Both the position numbers and the translations under genes were made by a program. Positions 19,086 to 28,047 of a stretch of 64,000 nucleotides of DNA are shown here, in pieces. How positions within the stretch are numbered: the first letter of the stretch is position 1; each line of letters opens with the position of its first letter. Under the pieces are notes generated by a model. The model ran no database searches. It saw only the letters and a list, made by a program, of their open reading frames with translations, and had not been told where the DNA came from. The DNA is from Flavobacteriales bacterium. Lineage in GTDB: Bacteria; Bacteroidota; Bacteroidia; Flavobacteriales_G; JALEGO01. The stretch is taken from NCBI GenBank assembly GCA_020629755.1, contig JAHDCS010000005.1, positions 1 through 64,000 on the forward strand, written 5' to 3'.

Positions 19086-21191
19086 TTAGCCGATCATCTG
19101 AAAATCGACTTGCTTTTTGTAGAGGTCAATGTCTTTGATTTTAATTTTAACCTCATCGCCCAGACGGTATGTTTTTTTAGTACGCTTGCCTACTGCACTA
19201 TACTTTTTCTGATCAAAGACGTAATGATCGCCTTCTAAATCTCTTAAACGCACCATTCCTTCGCATTTATTTTCTTTGATCTCTACGTAAATGCCCCATT
19301 CGGTTATCCCGCTGATTACCCCATCAAAAATTTGGCCAACGCGTTCTTCTAAATACAATACCTGCATGTAACGTATAGAGGCTCTTTCTGCTTCACTGGC
19401 TAGCCGCTCGCGGTCAGATGAATGGGTGCATAAATGCTCTAGATCATCAGGCTTCATGCCTTTTTCTTTATTGAGATATTGCTCTAACAAACGATGCACA
19501 AGCACATCGGGGTACCGGCGAATCGGAGAGGTAAAATGCGTATAATAATCAAAGGCCAAGCCGTAGTGCCCAATGTTTTCTGTGGTGTATACCGCTTTTG
19601 CCATAGAGCGCACTGCTAAAGTCTCAATCATATTTGCCTCTCCCTTGCCTTTGACTTGTGCCAGTAATTTATTCATTGATCTGGCTATTTCTTTAGGAGC
19701 CTTACCCCCAAATGAATACCCAAAGGTTTTCACAAAACTACTCAGTTCATTCACACGTTCTTCAGAAGGCGTATCATGAATTCTATAGACAAAAGGTTTG
19801 GGGCGATTTTCGCCTTTAGGCATACCGATGAACTCAGCGACCTTTTTATTGGCCAACAACATAAATTCTTCGATCAGTTTATGGGCATCTAAAGAACGCT
19901 TAAATACTACTTCTGAAGGACGGTCTCCTTCTAATTTAAAGCGCACCTCTTCTCTATCAAATGAAATAGCGCCATGTTGCATGCGTTTTTTCCGAATAGC
20001 CTTTGCTATTTTATCTACAATACCAATCTCTTTTGCGTAATCTCCTTTTTGTGTCTGAATGATCTCTTGCGCCTCTTCGTAGGTATATCTACGTCTAGAA
20101 TGAATAATACTCTTGCCCAGCCATTGTTTTTTAATAGTGCCATTAATATCAAGTGTAAACACGGCTGAAAACACCAGTTTGTCTTCATTTGGGCGCAATG
20201 AACACACCACATTAGAAAGCACTTCAGGCAACATCGGAATCACTCTGTCTACCAAATAAATAGATGTTGCTCTCTCAACTGCTTCTTTATCAATCAGTGA
20301 ACCGGGCTTTACGTAGTGCGTCACATCAGCAATGTGCACGCCAATTTCATATAACTCATTCTCTAAAGCTTTAAAAGAAATCGCGTCATCAAAATCTTTC
20401 GCATCAAACGGATCAATGGTAAAGGTGAGTGTATCTCTAAAGTCTCTCCGCCTTTTTATTTCTTGGGGGGATATGTCAAGTGGAATTTTAGCGGCTTCTT
20501 TTTCTAAGCGTTCAGGAAACCCTCTAGGCAAGCCAAATTCGGCAAGTATGGCATGAATCTCTGTGTTTTTTTCTCCGGCCTTTCCAATGACTTCAATAAC
20601 TTTTCCTTCTGGAGATTCGTCTTTTTTCCGAGGCCATTTGACAATTTCAACACCTACTTTCTCGCCTGATTTAGCTCCGTTTATTTTTTTTAGGGGGATG
20701 AAAATATCTTGTCCAAATTTAAAATCGTCTGGGATAACAAATGCGAAGTTTTTTGAAAGTTGAATTAGCCCGGTAAAATAACTCTTATGACGTTCTAACA
20801 CTTCGAGTACTTCGCCTTCAGGCTTTTGATCTGAAAACTGAGAAGTGACACGAACTCTAACTTGATCTCCATTATAGGCTCCTGCCAAATACCTTTGGGG
20901 AATAAACACATCATTTTCCATAGCCTCACTCACTACAAATCCGGCACCTGATTTTATGGTTTCAATTTTTCCTTCAATGATGAATTCTTGTTTTTTATAG
21001 CGGTATCGGCCTCGATCAACAAATTCTATTTTTCCCTTAAAAGCTAAATCATCTAAAATTTTCAAAAGCTGTTTTCTAGATGCTTTGTCTTTTAGACCTA
21101 GATGACTTGCAATTTGCTTATGGTTTAAAGGTCTCTTTTCAGCAGAGAGCAGTGCAAGAATTTCTTGAATAAAAAAAGAGATAGATTTCAA
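19086..21191 (-). CDS. rnr: Ribonuclease R
   Basis: A 701-residue 3'-5' exoribonuclease for structured and damaged RNA. It contains an N-terminal winged-helix segment (about 1-65), cold-shock domains (about 70-205), the RNB catalytic domain with the Asp cluster TIDPFDAKDFDDA (Asp260, 263, 266, 268, 269), and a C-terminal S1 domain beginning GVISGITEWGIYVE. It lacks the long basic tail found in some family members. The gene is followed by the M1 peptidase, which has its own promoter in the 39-bp gap. Confidence 0.95.
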   Translation of the reverse strand: MKSISFFIQEILALLSAEKRPLNHKQIASHLGLKDKASRKQLLKILDDLAFKGKIEFVDRGRYRYKKQEFIIEGKIETIKSGAGFVVSEAMENDVFIPQRYLAGAYNGDQVRVRVTSQFSDQKPEGEVLEVLERHKSYFTGLIQLSKNFAFVIPDDFKFGQDIFIPLKKINGAKSGEKVGVEIVKWPRKKDESPEGKVIEVIGKAGEKNTEIHAILAEFGLPRGFPERLEKEAAKIPLDISPQEIKRRRDFRDTLTFTIDPFDAKDFDDAISFKALENELYEIGVHIADVTHYVKPGSLIDKEAVERATSIYLVDRVIPMLPEVLSNVVCSLRPNEDKLVFSAVFTLDINGTIKKQWLGKSIIHSRRRYTYEEAQEIIQTQKGDYAKEIGIVDKIAKAIRKKRMQHGAISFDREEVRFKLEGDRPSEVVFKRSLDAHKLIEEFMLLANKKVAEFIGMPKGENRPKPFVYRIHDTPSEERVNELSSFVKTFGYSFGGKAPKEIARSMNKLLAQVKGKGEANMIETLAVRSMAKAVYTTENIGHYGLAFDYYTHFTSPIRRYPDVLVHRLLEQYLNKEKGMKPDDLEHLCTHSSDRERLASEAERASIRYMQVLYLEERVGQIFDGVISGITEWGIYVEIKENKCEGMVRLRDLEGDHYVFDQKKYSAVGKRTKKTYRLGDEVKIKIKDIDLYKKQVDFQMIG

Positions 21192-21321
21192 TCTTGGATA
21201 GTGTTACAACGAATATAGGCATTTTGATTGCCATCCCCCCAAGTAAACCCAAAAATTAACAGGAACCGGCAATTGGCTTCAAAGAAATAGATGAGGATTT
21301 ACACCATCAAATTACAAGCTA

Positions 21322-21717
21322 TTAAAGCGGATAAATCGTGATTTCTTGCTCCGTTACTTCTCCTTTCTGAAATTCAACAAAAGCACTGCCTTTTAAGGAA
21401 TCTGTAACTACTACAGAATCTACAGTAAGCGTTCTAAGGTGTACAATTTCTGCTTTTAACACACTTGGCAGAGGCACTTCAAACTCTACAATGCCATCAG
21501 CAGACGTTACGCCCTCTTGCTCAAGCCCTTCTTTACATTCTTGAGTATTTGAATCGTCCATCGCAGGCACACATGTTAAACTCACTTTTGCCCCCGAAAC
21601 TAAGACCTGGTTTTCGTCTTTTACGGTAATAACAGCACGTGGTGGTTCTGGATCTTTGCAAGCAAATACCCCAAGAACTACGAATAAAACAGATAAAATA
21701 ATATGATTTTTTTTCAT
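21322..21717 (-). CDS. Small lipoprotein, carboxypeptidase-regulatory-like fold
   Basis: 131 residues from the Met at 21717; the longer frame to 21741 adds eight residues ahead of the signal peptide and is unlikely. The lipobox is LGVFAC. The rest looks like one beta-sandwich of the carboxypeptidase regulatory / Ig-like kind (AVITVKDENQVLVSGAKVSL ... TSADGIVEFEV), with one Cys pair. Similar short lipoproteins are common in flavobacteria; function unknown. It is divergent from the cyclophilin gene. Confidence 0.6.
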   Translation of the reverse strand: MKKNHIILSVLFVVLGVFACKDPEPPRAVITVKDENQVLVSGAKVSLTCVPAMDDSNTQECKEGLEQEGVTSADGIVEFEVPLPSVLKAEIVHLRTLTVDSVVVTDSLKGSAFVEFQKGEVTEQEITIYPL

Positions 21718-21746
21718 TATTGTAAAATAAAGCGTTAACAAAATTG

Positions 21747-21754
21747 TAGCTTTG
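21747..21754 (+). promoter_or_regulatory. -7 promoter element for the cyclophilin-pheS unit
   Basis: TAGCTTTG matches TAnnTTTG, 22 nt before the ATG at 21777. Confidence 0.5.
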
Positions 21755-21776
21755 CTACTCTACAAATTTAGAAAAA

Positions 21777-22601
21777 ATGCGCCAGTTTAAATTCTTTCTT
21801 CTACTATTTTGCTTTTTTTATGCTCCTTACTCAAGTTTTTCACAAACACACAAGGTTAAAATCTCAACCGAATATGGGGATATGGTTGCTGTTTTATACG
21901 ATCAAACGCCAAAACATAGAGATAATTTTTTAAAGCTTACCAAAGAAGGCTTTTACAATGGCACACTCTTTCACCGCGTAATCAAGAACTTTATGATTCA
22001 AGGTGGCGATCCTAAATCTAAAAACGCAACGCCACAGGCACAGTTGGGCAACGGAGGTGTAGATTACACTTTACCTGCCGAGATTAAACCTCACTTATAT
22101 CATAAAAAAGGCGCACTTTCTGCAGCTCGATTAGGCGACAATGTAAATCCGAATAAAGAAAGTTCAGGCTGTCAGTTTTATGTTGTTCAAGGGCAAAAAA
22201 TATCTGATGAACAAATAAATAGAATCAAGCAAAATCAACACCAAACCAATTTAGGAATGGCTTATAGAATGCTTCTGAGCGATCCAGAAAATAAAAAGTT
22301 GTTAGAACGACAAAATGAATTAAAAAAACAAAACGACACCAAAGGCATGCAAGATTTCTTGAAAGAAGTTGAACCTCAACTTAAAAAAATAGCAGAAAAA
22401 TTACCTATTCAAACTTTTTCTGACCAACAGGTAATAGATTACAAAACCACCGGAGGAACGCCCCATTTAGATGGCGGATACACTGTTTTTGGCCAAGTGA
22501 TAGAAGGCTTAGAAGTAATTGACAAAATCGCTGGTGTAGAAACCTCTAAAACAGATCGTCCTTTATCTGATGTAAAAATGACCATCAGTATTATAGAATA
22601 A
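21777..22601 (+). CDS. Secreted cyclophilin-type peptidyl-prolyl isomerase
   Basis: 274 residues with a signal peptide (hydrophobic 6-18, cleavage near SSFSQ). The cyclophilin core is clear: FHRVIKNFMIQGGD near the N-terminus, ESSGCQFYVVQG, and DGGYTVFGQVIEGLEVIDKIA near the C-terminus. A Lys/Gln-rich helical insert of about 80 residues splits the second half, as in many Bacteroidota homologues. It probably catalyses prolyl isomerisation during folding of exported proteins. pheS begins 16 bp downstream. Confidence 0.9.
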   Translation: MRQFKFFLLLFCFFYAPYSSFSQTHKVKISTEYGDMVAVLYDQTPKHRDNFLKLTKEGFYNGTLFHRVIKNFMIQGGDPKSKNATPQAQLGNGGVDYTLPAEIKPHLYHKKGALSAARLGDNVNPNKESSGCQFYVVQGQKISDEQINRIKQNQHQTNLGMAYRMLLSDPENKKLLERQNELKKQNDTKGMQDFLKEVEPQLKKIAEKLPIQTFSDQQVIDYKTTGGTPHLDGGYTVFGQVIEGLEVIDKIAGVETSKTDRPLSDVKMTISIIE

Positions 22602-22617
22602 ATTAAACACCTAATTT

Positions 22618-23640
22618 GTGCTTAATCAAATAAAAGACTTACACAAGCAAATCAAAGAGATCTCTGCGGCAAGCGCTCAACAAGCAGAAGAACTACGCAT
22701 TAAATATTTAGGACAAAAAGGAATTGTTAAGCATTTATTTGATCAATTCAAACAGCTTTCTAAAGAAGAAAAAAAATCGATAGGCGCTCCTTTAAATATT
22801 CTTAAAAAAGAAGTACAAGAAAAAATTGAGGCGCTAAAACAACAATTTGAATCTCACACCAATGTATCTTCTAGTGCTTCTAAAGATCTGACTTTACCTG
22901 GCTCTGATTCTTTTAAAGGAAGCATACATCCTATTTGGGCCACAAAACAGCAAATTTGTGAAATCTTTTCAAAAATGGGATTCTGCCTTTCTGAAGGCCC
23001 AGAGGTAGAAGATGACTGGCATAATTTTACCGCACTAAACTTTCCGGAACACCACCCGGCCAGAGACATGCAAGATACTTTTTTTGTAGACAACAATAAA
23101 GGTTATTCTTTGCGCACACACACCTCTTCTGTGCAGGTGCGTGTCATGGAAAATCAAAAGCCCCCCATTAAAACCATCTCTCCCGGAAGGGTGTATAGAA
23201 ACGAAGCTATTTCTGCGCGTTCTCATTGTTTTTTCCATCAGATTGAGGGCTTATATATTGACGAAAAGGTCAGCTTTGCGTCTTTAAAACAAACGCTTTT
23301 AACCTTTGCTCAAGAATTTTTTGGCGCAGAGACTAAAATACGCTTACGCCCTTCTTATTTCCCATTCACAGAGCCTAGCGCTGAAATGGATGTGTCTTGC
23401 TTTATATGTAAACAAGAAGGCTGTAATATTTGCAAATATTCAGGATGGGTTGAAATTTTAGGCTGCGGCATGGTTGACCCCAACGTGTTATCTAACTGCG
23501 GAATTGATTCAGAAACATATAGCGGATATGCCTTTGGAATGGGCATAGAACGCATGACCATGCTTAAATACCAAATCAATGATATTCGATTATTTTATGA
23601 AAACGATCAACGCTTTTTATCACAATTTAAGACGCTTTAA
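22618..23640 (+). CDS. pheS: Phenylalanine-tRNA ligase alpha subunit
   Basis: 340 residues, usual length for PheS. It contains an N-terminal coiled-coil tRNA arm (about 1-85) and the class II catalytic core: motif 2 region PGRVYRNEAISARSH and motif 3 region GFGMGIERMTM-like sequence (GYAFGMGIERMTML). A Cys-rich stretch (SCFICKQEGCNICKYSG) lies before motif 3. The start codon is GTG. The beta subunit gene is not in this window; it is unlinked, as often in this phylum. Confidence 0.95.
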   Translation: MLNQIKDLHKQIKEISAASAQQAEELRIKYLGQKGIVKHLFDQFKQLSKEEKKSIGAPLNILKKEVQEKIEALKQQFESHTNVSSSASKDLTLPGSDSFKGSIHPIWATKQQICEIFSKMGFCLSEGPEVEDDWHNFTALNFPEHHPARDMQDTFFVDNNKGYSLRTHTSSVQVRVMENQKPPIKTISPGRVYRNEAISARSHCFFHQIEGLYIDEKVSFASLKQTLLTFAQEFFGAETKIRLRPSYFPFTEPSAEMDVSCFICKQEGCNICKYSGWVEILGCGMVDPNVLSNCGIDSETYSGYAFGMGIERMTMLKYQINDIRLFYENDQRFLSQFKTL

Positions 23641-24427
23641 GCTCTTTATATTTTTATGCAGCTCTTTATCTGTTTGCGCACAAGAATGCCCGGATATTGA
23701 AAATTTTTTCAAAGGCGAAATCCTTCTTGAGTCTAAACAATACCCAGAAGCAGATCTTTATTTTGCCGAGCAGGCCCAAAATAACGAAGAGGCTTTATTC
23801 TTTTTATCTAAAGCTCTTTATCATCTTGAAAATTTCTCAGCGGCCATTGAAAAAAATGAACGCGTGATGAAATTGTTCCCGAAATGTGGAGAAGTCACCT
23901 ACTGGCAGGGTGAACTGCTCGAAACATTTGGCGACTACGCCAGTGCTATAGGGCTATACAATAAAGCGTCAAAACAGGGATATTCCTCTGAAATGTGTCT
24001 GCAAGGACGAGCCAGATGTAAAATAGGCATCGGGGATTATACGAGTGCAAATGTTGATATCGCTAAGCTAATCAAAGAAAATCCCTCTACAGAAAACCAA
24101 CTCATTAAAGCTGAAATGTATTTGAGCCAGAAAAAAGAAAAATCAGCGCTTAATCTTTTAAATCAAATTATTGCAAAAGACCAGCGTTCAGGAAAAGCTT
24201 ACTTTTTACTCTCGATATGTTATATGGAAGAAAAACAACCTGAAAAATCATTAGATGCCTATAAAAAAGCCAGTAGCCTAGATAGTGAATTTGCTGACCC
24301 CCATGTGAATAAAGGGATTGAATTATTTATGGAAGGCAATCAGAAAGAGGCGTGTAAAGAGTGGAAAAAAGCCGGGAAATTAGCTAAACCTATCGGCGAA
24401 GACCTTATCAATACACACTGCAAGTAA
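23597..24427 (+). CDS. Exported tetratricopeptide repeat protein
   Basis: 276 residues from ATG 23597, overlapping the 3' end of pheS by 44 bp. The hydrophobic N-terminus (FKLFIFLCSSLSVCAQ) is a signal peptide and at least five TPR-like helical pairs follow. The start is uncertain: an upstream start at 23579 adds only six residues, and no other ATG gives a complete signal peptide. It is probably a periplasmic scaffold. Function unknown. Confidence 0.7.
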   Translation: MKTINAFYHNLRRFKLFIFLCSSLSVCAQECPDIENFFKGEILLESKQYPEADLYFAEQAQNNEEALFFLSKALYHLENFSAAIEKNERVMKLFPKCGEVTYWQGELLETFGDYASAIGLYNKASKQGYSSEMCLQGRARCKIGIGDYTSANVDIAKLIKENPSTENQLIKAEMYLSQKKEKSALNLLNQIIAKDQRSGKAYFLLSICYMEEKQPEKSLDAYKKASSLDSEFADPHVNKGIELFMEGNQKEACKEWKKAGKLAKPIGEDLINTHCK

Positions 24428-24448
24428 TAAGTTTACACTTACTTAAAG

Positions 24449-25681
24449 CTAAATTGAGTCTTCAAAGTACTCTAAAAGCATCTTAGCTTTGGTGTAGCAT
24501 TCCTTATATTCTTCTTCGGGATCAGATTCTATAGTAATCGCTCCACCAACAGGTATAATGGCCTTTTTAGTTTTTGCATTGGCAATCACAGAGCGAATCA
24601 CCACGTTAAAATCAAAATCTCCATTTGGCGCCACATAGCCCAAAGCCCCAGAATAGATTCCTCTTTTAAACCGTTCAAGTTTCTCTGCTATCTGCATGGC
24701 CGATAGCTTAGGTGCTCCGGTCATAGAACCCATTGGAAAAGTGGCTCGAATAATCTCTTTAAAAGAGATGTCTTTCGAAACCTCACAACGGACCGTTGAA
24801 ATAAGTTGATGAACAGCCTCAAAAGTGTACACTTTACATAATTCATCTACTTTTACCGTCTTAGGCAAAGCAATTTTAGAGAGATCATTACGCACTAAAT
24901 CTACAATCATAATGTTTTCTGACCTGTCTTTAGGGTGATCTTGCAATTCTTGTTTTAAGGCCTCATCAAGTTGAGGATCTGAGGCTCTTTTGCGCGTCCC
25001 TTTTATGGGGGATGATACTAAAACATTCTCTTTTTTTTGTAAAAAACGTTCAGGTGAAAAACACAGTACATTTAGCTCTTTAGCTTTTAGATACGAAGAA
25101 AATGGGGCTTTAGCACGACTGTCAATATCTATGAATATTTCAGGACAGTGCCCGTCAAAATTTTCACTCTCGTAGGTCATGCAATAATTCATCTCATAAA
25201 TATTGCCATATTGCAATTCAGCTTTAATGGCTTTTAAATCTTCTAAATATTCTTGTTTTGAGGTTTGTGGTGTAAAAGAATAGTTTGATTTTATTTTTGG
25301 GGGGGGATGAGCCCCACGCACGAAGGCCAAAAGCATTTGAAGTTTAGAATAATTTTTCTCATAGGTATAAAGGCACTGAATTGAACCATGATCTTGACGA
25401 GAAAAAACATATTTTGGTCTATAGAGCCCCATCTCATTAGCACCGATAAAATCTTTATTTTTTGAAAAAATATTTTCAACCTTATTTTTAAGATCATATC
25501 CTATGAATCCATACAACCAATCTTTAGACGGATATAACTGATCCCAGTTATTGTAGTGTTCAATCGCCCCAACAAACCAAAATTCTTTCTTTTGGTGGTT
25601 ATCATAAAATCGTAAATACTGCCCGTATTCTTCTTTATCAATACACTGCAGCAATTCGTAATCTGTCAGCTCATCAAACAT
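24449..25681 (-). CDS. pabB: Aminodeoxychorismate synthase component I
   Basis: A 410-residue chorismate-utilising enzyme making 4-amino-4-deoxychorismate for folate. The motif PIKGT (225-229), with Lys227 as the covalent nucleophile of PabB, distinguishes it from TrpE (PIAGT). Conserved blocks include NIMIVDLVRNDL and FPMGSMTGAPKLSAM. No glutamine amidotransferase or lyase gene is adjacent. It starts 23 bp after the PLP enzyme on the same strand, and the start codon is directly preceded by six G residues that belong to the GGGGGGAT motif family. Confidence 0.9.
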   Translation of the reverse strand: MFDELTDYELLQCIDKEEYGQYLRFYDNHQKKEFWFVGAIEHYNNWDQLYPSKDWLYGFIGYDLKNKVENIFSKNKDFIGANEMGLYRPKYVFSRQDHGSIQCLYTYEKNYSKLQMLLAFVRGAHPPPKIKSNYSFTPQTSKQEYLEDLKAIKAELQYGNIYEMNYCMTYESENFDGHCPEIFIDIDSRAKAPFSSYLKAKELNVLCFSPERFLQKKENVLVSSPIKGTRKRASDPQLDEALKQELQDHPKDRSENIMIVDLVRNDLSKIALPKTVKVDELCKVYTFEAVHQLISTVRCEVSKDISFKEIIRATFPMGSMTGAPKLSAMQIAEKLERFKRGIYSGALGYVAPNGDFDFNVVIRSVIANAKTKKAIIPVGGAITIESDPEEEYKECYTKAKMLLEYFEDSI

Positions 25682-25704
25682 CCCCCCTAATTATTATACT
25701 ACCC

Positions 25705-26892
25705 TTACAAAAAACATTGCCCATCACCACGATACGAAGAAAAGGTCTTAGTGATTTTATCGCCTTCAATAACATGTATGGTGTTGAAACGTTCTAAAAG
25801 TTCTCCGGCTTTTGCATGCCTAAAAAAGACAGGATCGCCTAAAATAAATTTTTCTTTTGAAAGAAAGGGCGTTTGCACCTCACCCATCCCTTCATTTTTA
25901 AATAATTTTAATTGATTTAAATAAGGAACAGGCGCTTTAGTAGACTCAACAGAACCAGAGGCAATATAGCCCCCACCATGAGCCGTATAAATATTTTTTT
26001 CTGGACGGCGTACCATTTGAGTCGCGTAGAAAAGCGCTGGTTTATGTTGAAAAGAAACAAAATAATCAAATAGATGAGAACTGTAAATGCCGCTGCCAAC
26101 TGTTATCTCGGTGACCTTAGACTCTTCTTTGCTAGACTCGATGCTTCCGGTGCCTCCGGCATTGATAATCTCTAAAGGCTGCTGAAGTGTTTGCTCAATA
26201 AGATCAATTGCCTTAGTTCTTCTTTCTCTGATTTTAGGAATCGATATTTTTTTTAATCGTCTAATAATGCTTTGCGTAACCCCCATGCCTTTGTCGCCTA
26301 ATCCAGCTACCTGGGCCTCGTATCCCATTAACCCAACAAGATGAATATGCGTAGTTTTTTCAAGGGCCTGCAAATATTTTTCTAAGCCATTATTGTCTCT
26401 AATAGACGAACGGTAAACACCAAACCAAAGGCCTGGAAAAGAGATACTCATATCTATATCGACACAGATTTTAGCTTTAATATTTATCTCTTGAGCCACT
26501 GATTCAATATACTCTATATGGGCAATAAGATCAGTCATAAATACCATATTGGCATTTTTTTCAACAGACAAACAAAGTGCCTTTTTAATCCATTTTTTTT
26601 GTACGTCAGGATACCCCATTAAAATGTCTGTAAAGCCTTGCTCCATTAAATAACAAGCTTCTTGTAGTGTAAAACACATTACCCCCTGAAACGCAGAGTC
26701 AAAGCCCAATATCTCTTTTAACACCCCGATAGAACGTATAGATTTTGTAGCTACTCTGATCTTTTTGCCTTTAGCTCTATGCAAAATAGCGTTTAAGTTT
26801 TCTTCAAAAAAGGCTTTATCTAAAAACGCAGCGGGCAAATCTACCCCTTTAGCTAACTCTCGGTAGGTACTCAATAAGGTTTGTGCATTCAT
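25705..26892 (-). CDS. Fold-type III PLP enzyme, amino acid deaminase/aldolase family
   Basis: 395 residues with an alanine-racemase-like N-terminal barrel. The probable PLP lysine is Lys50 in VATKSIRS, and a C-terminal D-serine dehydratase / D-threonine aldolase-like domain follows with His and Cys (FFRHAKAGE ... GDGQCF) as possible metal ligands. It likely acts on a D- or beta-hydroxy amino acid. The frame runs up to 26916, but the -7 promoter element at 26914-26921 overlaps that extension, so Met 26892 (MNAQTLL) is chosen. It is probably transcribed with pabB. Confidence 0.8.
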   Translation of the reverse strand: MNAQTLLSTYRELAKGVDLPAAFLDKAFFEENLNAILHRAKGKKIRVATKSIRSIGVLKEILGFDSAFQGVMCFTLQEACYLMEQGFTDILMGYPDVQKKWIKKALCLSVEKNANMVFMTDLIAHIEYIESVAQEINIKAKICVDIDMSISFPGLWFGVYRSSIRDNNGLEKYLQALEKTTHIHLVGLMGYEAQVAGLGDKGMGVTQSIIRRLKKISIPKIRERRTKAIDLIEQTLQQPLEIINAGGTGSIESSKEESKVTEITVGSGIYSSHLFDYFVSFQHKPALFYATQMVRRPEKNIYTAHGGGYIASGSVESTKAPVPYLNQLKLFKNEGMGEVQTPFLSKEKFILGDPVFFRHAKAGELLERFNTIHVIEGDKITKTFSSYRGDGQCFL

Positions 26893-26913
26893 ATATTTAA
26901 CGTAACTCAAAGA

Positions 26914-26921
26914 CAAAGATA
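26914..26921 (-). promoter_or_regulatory. -7 promoter element for the PLP enzyme-pabB unit
   Basis: The minus strand reads TATCTTTG, 21 nt upstream of the chosen start, in the 49-bp divergent gap with rlmN. Confidence 0.6.
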
Positions 26922-26941
26922 GCGTATATGCAAACTGATTA

Positions 26942-27991
26942 ATGAATAAAAAAAGGAATATCAGGCTGATCGAAAAAAAAGAACTTGATCAAATCCTCTC
27001 AGACTATGGCGCTAAACCCTTTGTAGCTAAACAAATTTTAGACTGGATCTGGAAAAAAAATATCGGAGAGATTTCTCAAATGAGAAACCTTCCCAAAACA
27101 CTGCTTGACAAGCTTTCTTCTGATTTCACTACCCATAAAGTAAAGGTGAAAACACTTCAAAAAAGTGCAGACAAAACCATTAAAGCTGCTTTAGAACTTT
27201 ACGATGGTGCGCTTGTAGAAAGCGTTTTAATCCCTACCCCAAAACGCATTACCGCCTGTGTGTCTTCTCAGGTAGGATGTAGTTTAACCTGCAGTTTCTG
27301 TGCCACAGGAAAGCTCAAACGCATGCGTAATCTCACTTTTGATGAGATTTACGACCAAGTCTATTTCATTAAAACATTGGCCGAAAAAGAGTATCAAAAA
27401 CCGCTGAGCAATATTGTGTATATGGGTATGGGTGAGCCACTTTTAAACTACCAGAACACCTTACAATCGATCCACTATATTACCTCTGAACAAGGCCTAG
27501 GCATGTCGCCTTCTCGCATCACTGTTTCTACAGCTGGCATTGCAAAAATGATAAAAAAACTAGGCGACGATCAGGTTAAATTTAATCTTGCCCTCTCCTT
27601 GCATGCTGCTATTGACTCAAAGAGAGACCAGATCATGCCTATCAATGCAAGCAATAACTTAGAAGCACTTAGCCAAGCCATTCAGTATTATTATTCTAAA
27701 ACACAACACCGCATGTTTTACGAATACATTATTTTCAAAGATTTTAATGACTCTACCCAAGATGCTGCTCAATTGGCTAATTTCGCAAAAATTACCCCGT
27801 GTAAAATCAATATTATTGAATACAACCCAATAGATGACTCTGATCAATTTCAAAAATCGCCCGTAGAGAAGGTAGAGGCCTTTAAAAACTATCTAGAGAG
27901 TAAGAACTTAATTGTAAATGTCAGAAGAAGCCGTGGAAAAGATATCGATGCCGCCTGTGGGCAATTGGCCAACAAAAATTTAAAAAAATAA
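26942..27991 (+). CDS. rlmN: Dual-specificity 23S rRNA A2503 / tRNA A37 C2-methyltransferase
   Basis: A 349-residue radical SAM enzyme. The cluster motif CSLTCSFC gives Cys113, 117 and 120, and the C-terminal methyl-carrying Cys339 is in DAACGQL. It also has RMRNLTFDEIYDQV and NIVYMGMGEP. It methylates C2 of A2503 in 23S rRNA and A37 in some tRNAs. A strong hairpin follows at once. Confidence 0.95.
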   Translation: MNKKRNIRLIEKKELDQILSDYGAKPFVAKQILDWIWKKNIGEISQMRNLPKTLLDKLSSDFTTHKVKVKTLQKSADKTIKAALELYDGALVESVLIPTPKRITACVSSQVGCSLTCSFCATGKLKRMRNLTFDEIYDQVYFIKTLAEKEYQKPLSNIVYMGMGEPLLNYQNTLQSIHYITSEQGLGMSPSRITVSTAGIAKMIKKLGDDQVKFNLALSLHAAIDSKRDQIMPINASNNLEALSQAIQYYYSKTQHRMFYEYIIFKDFNDSTQDAAQLANFAKITPCKINIIEYNPIDDSDQFQKSPVEKVEAFKNYLESKNLIVNVRRSRGKDIDAACGQLANKNLKK

Positions 27992-28024
27992 CCCCCCCTT
28001 TGGGCAAAGCCCAAAGGGGGGGTT
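27990..28024. terminator. Perfect 16-bp bidirectional terminator hairpin
   Basis: Arms AACCCCCCCTTTGGGC and GCCCAAAGGGGGGGTT with an AAA loop, between convergent rlmN and the 1648-residue protein gene. The minus-strand side is followed by a T-rich tract, so termination of the giant gene looks strongest. Confidence 0.85.
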
Positions 28025-28047
28025 AAAAATAGTTTGTTCAAGATTGA

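Noticed and set aside
24449-25681. Possibility that this is TrpE
   Set aside because: The PIKGT motif, not PIAGT, and no trp genes adjacent.
27990-28024. C7/G7 runs considered as members of the GGGGGGAT family
   Set aside because: They are the arms of a terminator hairpin and have TT/AA, not AT, next to the G-run.
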